DNA of 64,000 bases from Acidimicrobiia bacterium (GTDB taxonomy: Bacteria; Actinomycetota; Acidimicrobiia; Spongiisociales; Spongiisociaceae), in assembly GCA_009841105.1 (NCBI GenBank), contig VXMM01000055.1, positions 1 through 64,000 of the forward strand. Reading direction: 5' to 3'. A model generated the notes under the pieces. That model had not been told where the DNA came from. It did not search any database and saw only the letters and a list, made by a program, of their open reading frames with translations. A program made the translations under genes and the position numbers. This document shows positions 8,259 through 15,993 of the stretch, one piece after another. Position 1 is the stretch's first letter. Every line of letters begins with the position of its first letter.

Positions 8259-8753
8259 TCAGGAGAAGAGGCCGTCGCCGAGGAAGCGGCCCTCCTCTGG
8301 GACCCCCGGGAGCGCGAAGAAAAAGCCCCCACCCTCCGGGAGGATGTACTCCTCTAACGGTTCGCCCGTCAGACGATCCTGAACCGCCAGGAATCCCTTG
8401 CTCATGTTCCGCTGGTAGGAGACAAATGCCAGACCCATGTCCAACCGCCCGGCCGCATCGAACCCCCTGGTGTACGAGAAGCCGCGCCGGAACAGCAGGT
8501 TCTCCTCGCTCTCGGGCGTGCGGGGATTGGCAAGTCGGATGTGAGCGTCGAGAGGCGTACGGTCGCCGTCAGGGTCGTCGTCGAATACGGGGACATCTGA
8601 TTCCTTTTCCATCCCGAGGGGAGCACCCGACGCCTTGTGGCGACCCATGATCGCCTCCTGCTCGGCCAGAGGCATACGATCCCAGAACTCGACGAACATC
8701 CGTATCACCCGCACGGCCTGGTAGGTGCCGTCGGCCGTGTGCGGATAGCCGGC
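8259..8753 (-). pseudogene. Remnant of a DyP-type heme peroxidase (EfeB-like), C-terminal part only
   Basis: The open frame reads ADGTYQAVRVIRM, then FWDRMPLAEQEAIMGRHK, DAHIRLANPRTPESEENLLF, RRGFSYTRG, LAFVSYQRNMSKGF and ends ILPEGGGFFFALPGV. These are the distal third of DyP/EfeB peroxidases, including the proximal heme His in AHIR and the Arg of the RRG segment. The frame is blocked upstream by TAG 8754-8756, and the N-terminal two thirds with the GxxDG motif is absent. A functional EfeB has about 400 residues, so this piece of roughly 165 codons cannot be a full enzyme. It lies between two iron loci, as expected for a former iron-uptake partner. Confidence 0.75.
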
Positions 8754-8784
8754 CTATCTGGAACTGGAGATCGCGCTCGATCGC

Positions 8785-8821
8785 TTGACCGGATCTGAAA
8801 CCTAGTATTAGGGTACCCGAA
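8785..8821 (+). promoter_or_regulatory. Candidate promoter with overlapping iron box before the epimerase-iron ABC unit
   Basis: TTGACC at 8785-8790 is followed after 15 bases by TATTAG. The palindrome TTAGGGTACCCGAA at 8808-8821 overlaps the -10 and keeps the TTAGG-N4-CCnAA spacing of the boxes near the heme operon. It is 59 bases before the GTG at 8880. The 15-base spacer is short, so the promoter is less sure than the palindrome. Confidence 0.4.
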
Positions 8822-8879
8822 CTTGCTATATCTGGTCAACTTTACATGATCGGTGTGGCAGCGCTACGATCTGTGACCT

Positions 8880-9806
8880 GTGAAGGCTCTCGTCACCGGC
8901 TCCGCCGGGTTCATTGGCTCTAATCTCGTCCGGCGCCTCGCGGCGCGTGGTGACGAGGTGGTGGGTATCGACCGCCTCCGCACGCGCGGGACGGCCGGTC
9001 TGCATGTCACCATGGACCTGGCCGAACGGACCAACCTGGCGGAGATCGCCCGCTGGACCGCCTGGGCGGACGTCGTCTTCCATCTCGCGGCCCGACCCGG
9101 AATCCGATCCAACTCCCCCCGGATTGATCTCCGCCGCCATCGGGACATCATCGTGGCAACCGAACACGTCATGGCGGTAACGCCGGGCAGCACTCACGTG
9201 ATCCTTGCCTCATCATCCTCCGTGTACGGGGAAGCGGCTCGGCGGAATAACTCGTATCGGCCCAGCCACGAGACCGACCGCCCGCGGCCGGTAAGCCGGT
9301 ACGGGCGTTACAAGCATCGGATGGAGCAGCTGGGTCGGCAGTATCGACGTTTCGGCGACGGCCTCGCGATCGCCCGACCCTTCACCGTGATCGGGGAGGG
9401 GCAGCGTTCCGACATGGCCATGTCGATCTGGATCGACGCCGCCCGGCGCGGCGAGCCCGTCACGGTGTTCGGCAGCCTCGACCGAGCCCGGGACGTGACC
9501 GATGTCGACAGGGTGGTGGACGGCTTGGTGGCGATTGCCGACCGGCGGCATTGCGGCTTCGTCAACCTCGGCCCCGGGAGACCGAGGACCTTGGGCGAGA
9601 TGGTGGAAGCGGTTTTCCACGCCACCGGGTTGGAAACCCCGATCCGGGTCGTGCCGGCCAGTCCCGAGGAGGTGAGGGCCACCTGTGCCGATCCCGCCCG
9701 TGCCCTTCGAGACCTGGGAGTCGATCTGACAACCGACCTCCTACAAGCTACGAGACGTCAGGTCGCGGCTCGGCATGGAATCCCCTTGGGCGCCGCATCA
9801 CCCTGA
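8880..9806 (+). CDS. NAD-dependent epimerase/dehydratase (extended SDR)
   Basis: This 308-residue protein begins with the NAD-binding TGSAGFIGSNLVRRL. The catalytic Ser lies in ILASSSSVYGEA and the YxxxK pair is in SRYGRYK, as in nucleotide-sugar 4-epimerases and dehydratases. HLAARPGIRSN is the usual substrate-loop region, and SLDRARDVTDVDRVVDGL is typical of the C-terminal part. The start is GTG 8880, placed directly before KALVTGSAG. A clear ribosome site is lacking, so the mRNA may be nearly leaderless in this region. Its place before iron transport genes is odd, because the expected job is sugar modification for the envelope. Confidence 0.82.
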   Translation: MKALVTGSAGFIGSNLVRRLAARGDEVVGIDRLRTRGTAGLHVTMDLAERTNLAEIARWTAWADVVFHLAARPGIRSNSPRIDLRRHRDIIVATEHVMAVTPGSTHVILASSSSVYGEAARRNNSYRPSHETDRPRPVSRYGRYKHRMEQLGRQYRRFGDGLAIARPFTVIGEGQRSDMAMSIWIDAARRGEPVTVFGSLDRARDVTDVDRVVDGLVAIADRRHCGFVNLGPGRPRTLGEMVEAVFHATGLETPIRVVPASPEEVRATCADPARALRDLGVDLTTDLLQATRRQVAARHGIPLGAASP

Positions 9807-9831
9807 CATACAGATGAGGAAGGAGTTCAGC

Positions 9832-10836
9832 ATGAAGAGATCGGCGATGCTGGTCCTGCTGGTCGTTCTCGGGCTGGCAGCAGGTTCATGCGGAGGCTCG
9901 GATGACGTCATCACGGTCTACTCGGGCCGAACCTCCAACCTGATCGGACCGCTCCTTGAGGACTTCGCCGATAGCACGGGCATCGACATCGAGGTCCGTT
10001 ACGGGCAGTCGGCCGACCTCGCCCTTCTCATCGACCAGGAAGGCGACCGCAGCCCGGCGGACATCTTCATCTCGCAGAGTCCCGGCGCGGTGGGGTTCCT
10101 GGCCGGCAAGGGCAAGCTCCGACCCATCGGCGACGAGGTCCTCGGATTGGTCCCCAGGGAGTTTCGCAACGCCGCCGGGCTCTGGATCGGCATCTCGGGC
10201 CGGGTGCGGGTGATCGTGTACAACCGAGACCTCGTGGACCCTTCCGAGCTGCCCGCATCCGTCTTCGAACTGACCGAAGAGCGGTTCCGCGACCGGGTCG
10301 CGGTGGCGCCGGCTAACGGTTCCTTCCAGGACTTCGTCACCGCGATGAGGGAGACCCACGGCGACGACACAACCCTTGCCTGGCTTGAGGGACTGGTGGC
10401 CAATGACGCACGCACCTACGCCAACAACACCTCCATCGTCCAGGCCGTGGGTCGCGGCGACGTACCGATGGGCCTGGTCAACCACTATTACAACTTCCGC
10501 GCCAAGGCCGAGGATCCCGGTGTCGCCTCGGAGAACTACTACTTTCCCGACCGCAACATCGGTTCTCTGATGATCGTGACAGCGATCGGGGTACTCTCCA
10601 CCAGCGATGTCCCCGAACTGGCCGATCAGCTAGTCGAGTACATGCTCGGTGAGGAGGCGCAGCGCTTCTACAGCGAGAAGACTTTCGAGTACCCCTTGGC
10701 GGCGGGCGTGGCACCGTCCTCGGTGTTGCCGGCCCTATCGAGCATCGGTGTCGCCACCTACGATTTTGATCGGCTCGGCGGCGGGCTGGAGCGGACCAAG
10801 GAACTGATCGATGAAAGCGGGCTCGAGCACTCCTGA
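9832..10836 (+). CDS. Iron(III)-type ABC transporter substrate-binding lipoprotein (FbpA/FutA family)
   Basis: This 334-residue binding protein has the lipoprotein signal MKRSAMLVLLVVLGLAAGSC, with the lipidated Cys in AGSC. The fold starts ITVYSGRTSNLIGPLLEDFA and contains GQSADLALLIDQEGDRSPAD and the paired tyrosines in NHYYNFRAK, which ligate ferric iron in FbpA proteins. The start at ATG 9832 is supported by AGGAAGGAG at 9817-9825; two in-frame ATGs upstream (9775, 9814) do not give a proper signal peptide. It overlaps the permease gene by 26 bases. Ferric iron is the most likely ligand. Confidence 0.85.
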   Translation: MKRSAMLVLLVVLGLAAGSCGGSDDVITVYSGRTSNLIGPLLEDFADSTGIDIEVRYGQSADLALLIDQEGDRSPADIFISQSPGAVGFLAGKGKLRPIGDEVLGLVPREFRNAAGLWIGISGRVRVIVYNRDLVDPSELPASVFELTEERFRDRVAVAPANGSFQDFVTAMRETHGDDTTLAWLEGLVANDARTYANNTSIVQAVGRGDVPMGLVNHYYNFRAKAEDPGVASENYYFPDRNIGSLMIVTAIGVLSTSDVPELADQLVEYMLGEEAQRFYSEKTFEYPLAAGVAPSSVLPALSSIGVATYDFDRLGGGLERTKELIDESGLEHS

Positions 10837-12418
10837 TTCAACGCCTGTACGCATAGCCCGACGTCAGGCCCACCATCCCAGGCACCGGTTGGTGGTGGCT
10901 CTACTGGGTCTGCTCTTCCTCTTCCCTATGGGCTACCTGGCGTGGGGAACGCTCAGTCTCGGAGGGGACTTCTGGGCAACGGTGGCCAGCGAGCGGACTC
11001 TGCGGCCACTAGGAAACTCGCTATTGATCGCCACCGCCACGGCGATAGCGTGCATGTTCCTCGGAACCGGCCTTGCCTGGCTCGTGGCCCGGACCGACCT
11101 GGTTGCCAGGCGGTTGTGGCGGGTGGTGCTGCCGTTGCCTCTGGTCATACCCTCGTTCGTGGGCGCCACCGCCCTGCTATCGGCCTTCGGTCGGGGCGGA
11201 CTGGTGCCTTTCCTCCCCAGGATCGAAGGGTTCTGGGGAGCATTCATCGTCCTGACAGCCCTCAGCTATCCCTACGTCTACCTCCCCGTTCTGGCAAGGC
11301 TCTCCACCACGATCCCGACGCTTGAAGAGGCCTCACGGCTCTTGGGCAGCCACCCGGTACGCACCATGACCCGCGTGGTCCTACCGAACATACGTGACAC
11401 GATTTTCGCCGGAACGCTACTGGTATTTCTCTATGGCCTGAGCGACTTCGGCGGGGTGGCGCTCATGCGATACGACACGATTACCCGAGCCATCTACTCG
11501 TCCCGGCTGTTCGACCGAGCGACCTCGCTCACGCTCGGCTTGGTGCTGGCCGTCCTGGCGCTCGCGGTGGCAGCGATCGAGCGAAGTGCCACACCGCGCC
11601 GCAGACTCGGTAGGGGAGTCGGCAGGGAGCAGGTTCGGTACCGGCTGCGTAGGTTCGCAGCGCCGGCGGTAGCTCTGGCATCCGGAGTAGTCGGTGTGGC
11701 CCTGGTGGCCCCTGTCGGAGTTTTCGCGCTCTGGGTGGTCCGGGGCTCAACCACCGTAGGGGTTGGATACTCGGGTGTCGGCGACGGTCTGGGTTTCCTG
11801 CTCCGACCCATCCTCAACTCGGCCGTCGCGTCGGTCGTAGCCGGTTTGTGCGCAGTGGCCGTCACGCTGCCCGTGGCGTACTCCGCCGCCAGGCGGCGGA
11901 ACTGGTTGTCGAATGCAGCTTCCGCGTCGGTGACATCCGTGTTCGCCCTACCCGGGCTGGTCGTGGCGCTGGCAGTGGTCTTCTGGGCGATCCAGGCACC
12001 CGGCCCGTTGGCGGCTGTCTACCAGACCTTCCCCCTCCTGGTACTGGCTTACGTACTCCACTTCGGCGCCCAGTCGATGAGAGCCTCCCAGGCGGCAATC
12101 TCCGACGTGCCTCCGCACTACGAAGACGCTGCCCGCACCCTGGGAGTAGACGCCCGCCGCCGGTTCCTCACCATCGATCTCCCGCTGGTCATGCCGGGCC
12201 TGATTACCGGAGGGGGCTTGGTCCTTCTGTCAACCCTCAAGGAATTGCCGGCCACCCTGCTTCTCGCCCCGATCGGATTCGAGACGCTGGCCACGAGGAT
12301 ATGGAACGCAGCCGAGGACGGGTTCTTCGCCGAGGTGGGAATCACTTCGCTGGTCCTCATCCTGCTGTCGGGCATCCTCACGTGGATGTTCGTGCTTCGT
12401 CGAGAGCTGCGGGTGTGA
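10811..12418 (+). CDS. Iron(III)-type ABC transporter permease (FbpB-like, fused double domain)
   Basis: This 535-residue protein contains two BPD_transp_1 permease domains of about six membrane segments each. The first EAA-type loop is EEASRLLGSHPVRTMTRVVL (about 175-195) and the second is EDAARTLGVDARRRFLTIDL (about 437-457). This duplicated layout is standard for FbpB/AfuB. The ATG at 10811 lies inside the binding-protein gene, with AAGGA at 10799-10803. No ATPase gene follows, so the transporter must borrow one from elsewhere. Confidence 0.87.
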   Translation: MKAGSSTPDSTPVRIARRQAHHPRHRLVVALLGLLFLFPMGYLAWGTLSLGGDFWATVASERTLRPLGNSLLIATATAIACMFLGTGLAWLVARTDLVARRLWRVVLPLPLVIPSFVGATALLSAFGRGGLVPFLPRIEGFWGAFIVLTALSYPYVYLPVLARLSTTIPTLEEASRLLGSHPVRTMTRVVLPNIRDTIFAGTLLVFLYGLSDFGGVALMRYDTITRAIYSSRLFDRATSLTLGLVLAVLALAVAAIERSATPRRRLGRGVGREQVRYRLRRFAAPAVALASGVVGVALVAPVGVFALWVVRGSTTVGVGYSGVGDGLGFLLRPILNSAVASVVAGLCAVAVTLPVAYSAARRRNWLSNAASASVTSVFALPGLVVALAVVFWAIQAPGPLAAVYQTFPLLVLAYVLHFGAQSMRASQAAISDVPPHYEDAARTLGVDARRRFLTIDLPLVMPGLITGGGLVLLSTLKELPATLLLAPIGFETLATRIWNAAEDGFFAEVGITSLVLILLSGILTWMFVLRRELRV

Positions 12419-13779
12419 CGACCGGCCTCAAGGGCAAGGCGGCCCTCGTGGGTCTCGGCGTCTTCATCGTGACCCTGCTGGGGATTCCGGCCCGAGCGAC
12501 CTATGGGGCGCAGGTCTCGGCGGACGAACCCCAATACCTGCTCACAGCTCTCTCGATCGCCCAGGACGGGGATCTGGACATCGCCAACCAGCGTTACTCG
12601 GGGGCCTACCGTGACTTCCACGAGGTGCTGCTGCCGATCCAGACCGAACTCCAGCCGGACGGATCGCGGATCAGCCCCCACAACCCGCTGCTCCCTCTCT
12701 ACCTGGCCGTTCCGATGCGTATAGGAGGATGGGTGGGGGCCAAGATGGCCCTCGCCGCCCTTGCCGGCGCCCTGGCAGGCCTCCTGGTCTGGCTGGGGGT
12801 GGCGCGTTTCAATGTCCCGTTCGGCGTGGCGGCGGGGGTGGCGACCGTGGTGTCCATCTCTCCCCCGCTGGCCATGTACGCGACCCAGGTCTATCCGGAG
12901 ATCGCCGCGGCTCTGATGGTGACGGTTGCCATCGCCGCACTGACAGGGAGACCCGTATGGCCCACAGCCGCGGCGCTCGCAGCCGCGGTCGTAGCCTTGC
13001 CCTGGCTCGCCACCAAGTACGTCCCGATCGCCGCGGTTCTGGCGGTGGCCGGCGCCTGGAAGGTGAGGTACCGGCCGCCGCTGATGGCCGGATTGCTGGC
13101 CACGCTGGCGGGCGCAGGCGCCGCCTACCTGCTGTTCAACCAGGCCGTATACGGAGGACTGACCCCGTACGCGGCCGGCGACTTCTTCGTCGGTGGGGAG
13201 TTCACCGCAGTGGGTCCGGCGCCCAACTTTGCGGCCCGCACCCAACGAATCCTCGGGCTCTGGGTGGATCGCGGGTTCGGAATAATCGCATGGCAACCCG
13301 CCTACTTGTTCGCTGTTCCTGCGATCGCCTGGGCCGCCAGGGTCCGCCCTCCACACGGCAGGCTCCTGCTGAGCCTGGCCGCGGTCGGCTGGCTGGTGGC
13401 GACGTTCGTGGCGCAGACCATGCACGGCTGGTGGTGGCCCGGCCGCCAAGTGGTGGTGATCCTCCCGGCCCTCGTGCTGCTGCTGATGCAGTGGATCGGA
13501 CGTGCGCCCCACCTCCGCAAACCGTTCTTGGCAATCGGGATCACCGGCATCGTGGCGTACCTGGTGCTGGCGGTCGAGGCGACCGTGGGACGGGCCACTC
13601 TCATCTTCGACTTCGCCTCGACATCCAACCCCCTGTACCAAGCATGGAGCAGGGCCCTCCCCGACTACCTAGCCCCCACAACCCTCACCTGGGTCCTGCA
13701 CGGTGTCTGGCTTGCCGTCTTCGCAGGGTTGTCTGCATACGGATGGCAGAGCAATCCTGACAGGGTCCGCAGTCGGTAG
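12415..13779 (+). CDS. Multi-pass membrane protein, GT-C/mannosyltransferase-like
   Basis: This 454-residue protein has about ten hydrophobic helices. Near the N-terminus is VSADEPQYLLTALSIAQDGD, an acidic motif in the first external loop like those of polyprenol-phosphate-dependent GT-C glycosyltransferases (ArnT/PMT/GT39 type). HGWWWPGRQVVVILP marks a later loop. The start is GTG 12415, sharing GTGTGA with the permease stop. The frame is open upstream of this, but that part is only the alternative reading of the permease gene. The sugar donor and acceptor are unknown, and the pairing with an epimerase upstream suggests envelope glycan work. Confidence 0.7.
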   Translation: MTTGLKGKAALVGLGVFIVTLLGIPARATYGAQVSADEPQYLLTALSIAQDGDLDIANQRYSGAYRDFHEVLLPIQTELQPDGSRISPHNPLLPLYLAVPMRIGGWVGAKMALAALAGALAGLLVWLGVARFNVPFGVAAGVATVVSISPPLAMYATQVYPEIAAALMVTVAIAALTGRPVWPTAAALAAAVVALPWLATKYVPIAAVLAVAGAWKVRYRPPLMAGLLATLAGAGAAYLLFNQAVYGGLTPYAAGDFFVGGEFTAVGPAPNFAARTQRILGLWVDRGFGIIAWQPAYLFAVPAIAWAARVRPPHGRLLLSLAAVGWLVATFVAQTMHGWWWPGRQVVVILPALVLLLMQWIGRAPHLRKPFLAIGITGIVAYLVLAVEATVGRATLIFDFASTSNPLYQAWSRALPDYLAPTTLTWVLHGVWLAVFAGLSAYGWQSNPDRVRSR

Positions 13780-13815
13780 TCGGGTCCGTGCCGTACCACC
13801 TGCCGCAAGCCCACC

Positions 13816-13844
13816 TTGACACGGTCTCGCACGAGTGCGAGGAT
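13816..13844 (+). promoter_or_regulatory. Promoter of the SAM riboswitch-osmC unit
   Basis: TTGACA at 13816-13821 is a perfect -35 box. GAGGAT at 13839-13844 follows after 17 bases and serves as a -10. The expected start of transcription, about 13851, falls just before the riboswitch. Confidence 0.55.
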
Positions 13845-13856
13845 TCTGGGCCAACG

Positions 13857-13939
13857 CGCTTATCAAGAGTGGTGGAGGGACAGGCCCTGTGAAGCCACGG
13901 CAACCGATCCGTTCGGTGCCAATGCCTGATCGATGAGAC
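13857..13939 (+). ncRNA. SAM-I (S-box) riboswitch
   Basis: The order of conserved S-box elements is present: CTTATCAAGAG at 13859, GGTGGAGGGACAGGCCC, TGAAGCC, CGGCAACC, GGTGCCAATGCCTG and the closing GATGAG at 13932-13937 that pairs with CTTATC to form P1. These match the SAM-I consensus closely. Downstream, CTCCGC and GCGGAG can pair just before the AAAGGAG of the leader ORF, which suggests control of translation. High SAM would be expected to lower expression. Confidence 0.9.
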
Positions 13940-14008
13940 AGCCTGCGGCGGAACTCCGCTGTCGGCGCTCACTGCGGAGCGCGTAACGACAAAGGAGAAC
14001 TGCTGACC

Positions 14009-14128
14009 ATGTCCCTTCACGGAACCCTCTTCGGCCTGACGCCAACCCGCGCCCTCACTGATTGCGTCATGCGCGCGTGTTCGTGCTCTCGGGTGAGTAG
14101 CCCGGGACAGCTCGGCCTGTCCTGCTGA
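14009..14128 (+). CDS. Cys-codon leader peptide upstream of osmC
   Basis: This 39-residue ORF begins at ATG 14009 with AAAGGAG 11 bases upstream and ends at TGA 14126. It contains MRACSCSR, with Cys codons TGT and TGC just before the 5' arm of a strong hairpin, and one more Cys as its last residue. The encoded peptide has no membrane segment or known domain. Its place between a SAM riboswitch and osmC suggests a cysteine-sensing leader. The function is inferred from layout. Confidence 0.55.
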   Translation: MSLHGTLFGLTPTRALTDCVMRACSCSRVSSPGQLGLSC

Positions 14129-14146
14129 TCGCCAACACCCGAGAGC
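14085..14146 (+). promoter_or_regulatory. Nested hairpin (possible cysteine attenuator) overlapping the leader peptide
   Basis: GCTCTCGGGTG at 14085-14095 is perfectly complementary to CACCCGAGAGC at 14136-14146. An inner stem GGACAG (14105-14110)/CTGTCC (14117-14122) sits within. The outer 5' arm begins inside the Ser-Arg codons directly after the Cys codons, so a ribosome stalled at Cys would keep the stem open. No long U-tract follows. Confidence 0.55.
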
Positions 14147-14227
14147 AAACAGCCGGCGTCACGAATCCGCCCATCCAGAGTCGCAAAACGCGCACCCGGA
14201 CGGGTACGACAACGAAAGAGGTCACCG

Positions 14228-14749
14228 ATGACTACCACAACCGAACAGCAACTCAACGACGTAGACCTACAGGCGGTCGGCGCCCTCGTCGCCGCCGTTG
14301 CGGAGGACCCGGAGCAGGGCCAGACCGAATGGCAGGCCACCGTGGAGTGGACGGGCGCTTTCCGCTCCGAGGTCTCGATCCGGGACTTCGACCCGATCCC
14401 CTCCGACGAGCCGGCTGGCCTCGGCGGCACCGACACCGCCCCCAATCCGGCGGAGCAGGTGCTCGGAGCGCTCGGCAACTGCTTGGCGGTCGGATACGCC
14501 GCCAACGCCACGGCGGCCGGAGTCGAGATCAACGATCTCAAGATCGAAGTCAGCGGCGATCTGGACCTGCATACCTTCCTGGGCCTGAAGCCCGGCCACG
14601 CCGGCTACGGCGGCCTGTCGGTGAAGGTCCACCTGGACTCCGACGCCACGGACGAGCAACTTGCCGCCCTCCACGACAAGGTCGTCAACAGCTCTCCCGT
14701 CGGGCACACGCTCAGCAACCCGGTACCGCTGAACGTAGAACTGGCCTGA
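14228..14749 (+). CDS. OsmC family protein
   Basis: This 173-residue protein has the OsmC/Ohr fold: WQATVEWTGAFRSEVSIRDF, then PNPAEQVLGALGNCLAVGYA with the first conserved Cys, and VNSSPVGHTLSNPV at the place of the second. Ser stands where the resolving Cys is usual, so it is unlikely to be a standard Ohr-type peroxidase. OsmC relatives behind sulfur regulators may handle sulfur or thiol groups, which is inference. The start is ATG 14228, with GAAAGAGG upstream. Expression should be governed by the SAM riboswitch and the leader hairpin. Confidence 0.88.
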   Translation: MTTTTEQQLNDVDLQAVGALVAAVAEDPEQGQTEWQATVEWTGAFRSEVSIRDFDPIPSDEPAGLGGTDTAPNPAEQVLGALGNCLAVGYAANATAAGVEINDLKIEVSGDLDLHTFLGLKPGHAGYGGLSVKVHLDSDATDEQLAALHDKVVNSSPVGHTLSNPVPLNVELA

Positions 14750-14767
14750 TCGACTGATCGTCGCGGC

Positions 14768-14830
14768 GGACCCGCTCCGGCTTCCCGGGCTTCCTGGCAG
14801 GTTGTGAACTGCCGGATCCGGAGCGGGTCC
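14768..14830 (+). terminator. Long hairpin terminator after osmC
   Basis: GGACCCGCTCCGG at 14768-14780 pairs perfectly with CCGGAGCGGGTCC at 14818-14830 over 13 base pairs. It lies between the convergent osmC and 123-residue genes and could end transcription from both sides. No U-tract is present. Confidence 0.6.
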
Positions 14831-14877
14831 CTGCGCCGATCGGCGGCTGGCTGGGCAGCGTCTTCTAGCGTGACGCC

Positions 14878-15249
14878 TCAGCCTCGAAACGCGGGGGCGG
14901 CTGGATAATCCTCGGGTTTCCCCGTATCTCCGGGCTGGATCACGAAGTCGCGCCGGTCGCGGTAGAGGCGGGCACGGTTCAGCACGTAGTTGACTCCCGG
15001 CTGGATAGCGTCCCAGTGGGTCATCAGCCAGTACTTGTGGTCACCGATGAACAGGTATGTGTTCTTCATGCGGAAGAAGCGGCAGGCCACACCCTCCCCC
15101 GCCCGGAACCGCTCGCGGACGGCCTCCAGTAGCTCCTGCTGCCCGTCCTTCTCGGACAATACGTACTCGTGAGGCCAGGTCTCCCGGTAGGTAACCGCCT
15201 CCCTCCAGGGCGCACGGGAGATGAGTTCGGTCAGCCGGGCAACCTTCAT
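14878..15249 (-). CDS. Small conserved-looking protein of unknown function, coupled to a macrodomain
   Basis: This 123-residue soluble protein begins MKVARLTELI and contains LLEAVRERFRAG, ACRFFRMKNTYLFIGDHKYW and NYVLNRARLYRDRRDFVIQP. It is rich in Arg, Tyr and Trp, as in nucleic-acid or nucleotide binders, but I recognise no family. The start ATG 15249 overlaps the macrodomain stop by four bases (ATGA). Although the frame stays open farther upstream to 15651, that part is the macrodomain gene read out of frame. The coupling suggests both act together, possibly in ADP-ribose biology. Confidence 0.7.
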   Translation of the reverse strand: MKVARLTELISRAPWREAVTYRETWPHEYVLSEKDGQQELLEAVRERFRAGEGVACRFFRMKNTYLFIGDHKYWLMTHWDAIQPGVNYVLNRARLYRDRRDFVIQPGDTGKPEDYPAAPAFRG

Positions 15250-15809
15250 CCTGGGCCATCCCCTACTGCCGTTCCCCCGTCGGTTGCTCTTTCCAACCCG
15301 CGCCGGAAGGCATTGGCGGTCCGGCGGTCGTAGCCCACCAACCGGATCTCTCCCAGGACGCCAGGATGTTCCCGCACCCATCGGACGCATTCGGAGGCGA
15401 TCACTTCGGTGGCGGGTTCCAGCGGATAGCCGAACACACCCGTGGAGATGGCCGGCATGGCCACAGTTCCGGCCTCGACCCGGGCCGAGGCGTCCAAGGC
15501 AGCCCGTACTGCCGCCCGCAGCTTGGCCGGATTGTCCTGGCCCTCCCGGTACCGGGGTCCGACGACATGGACAACCCAGGCGGCTTGTAGCCGACCCCCG
15601 ACCGTGACCGCCGCCTCGCCCGTCCGGACCGGGCCGTGCTCGGAAACCCATCGATCGGAGTCCGCCACGAACTCCTCACCGCCTGCCGCAGCCAGGGCGG
15701 CGGCCAGCCCGCCTCCGTGGCGGAGATACTCGTTGGCGGCGTTGACGACCACATCGACGCATGCCGCCGTGAGGTCCCCCTGGACCACCGTCACCGTCTG
15801 CCCCTTCAA
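15246..15809 (-). CDS. Macrodomain protein (ADP-ribose binding/hydrolase-like)
   Basis: This 187-residue single-domain protein has VTVVQGDLTAACVDVVVNAA, the ligand-loop Asn pair in VNAANEYLRHGGGLAAAL, and the phosphate loop PAISTGVFGYPLEPATEV. These are the diagnostic features of YmdB/Af1521-type macrodomains that bind or hydrolyse ADP-ribose. The start is TTG 15809, chosen for the GGAGGAGGAAGG run just upstream; a Met at 15884 would add a tail with no homology. It overlaps the 123-residue gene downstream. Confidence 0.85.
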   Translation of the reverse strand: MKGQTVTVVQGDLTAACVDVVVNAANEYLRHGGGLAAALAAAGGEEFVADSDRWVSEHGPVRTGEAAVTVGGRLQAAWVVHVVGPRYREGQDNPAKLRAAVRAALDASARVEAGTVAMPAISTGVFGYPLEPATEVIASECVRWVREHPGVLGEIRLVGYDRRTANAFRRGLERATDGGTAVGDGPG

Positions 15810-15993
15810 CTCCCTTCCTCCTCCACGTGTCCAACTCCTCGAAGTGATACCACTGCGATCGACCATACCGACACTGCGAGACACATTCCCGGCGCCGCCG
15901 GTCGCCCATGCAGACTGTCGGGACCCGTGTCTCCGGGTGGGGTAGTGTGACGGTCTTCATCGGTGCGCAAAGGCAGGGAGTCGGTGAGTCCGG

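Noticed and set aside
11848-12414. N-terminal extension of the GT-C-like gene
   Set aside because: It is the alternative reading of the permease C-terminus, Arg- and Pro-rich with no homology; GTG 12415 overlaps the permease stop.
15250-15651. Longer version of the 123-residue gene
   Set aside because: The extension is the macrodomain gene read out of frame; ATG 15249 has an ATGA overlap.
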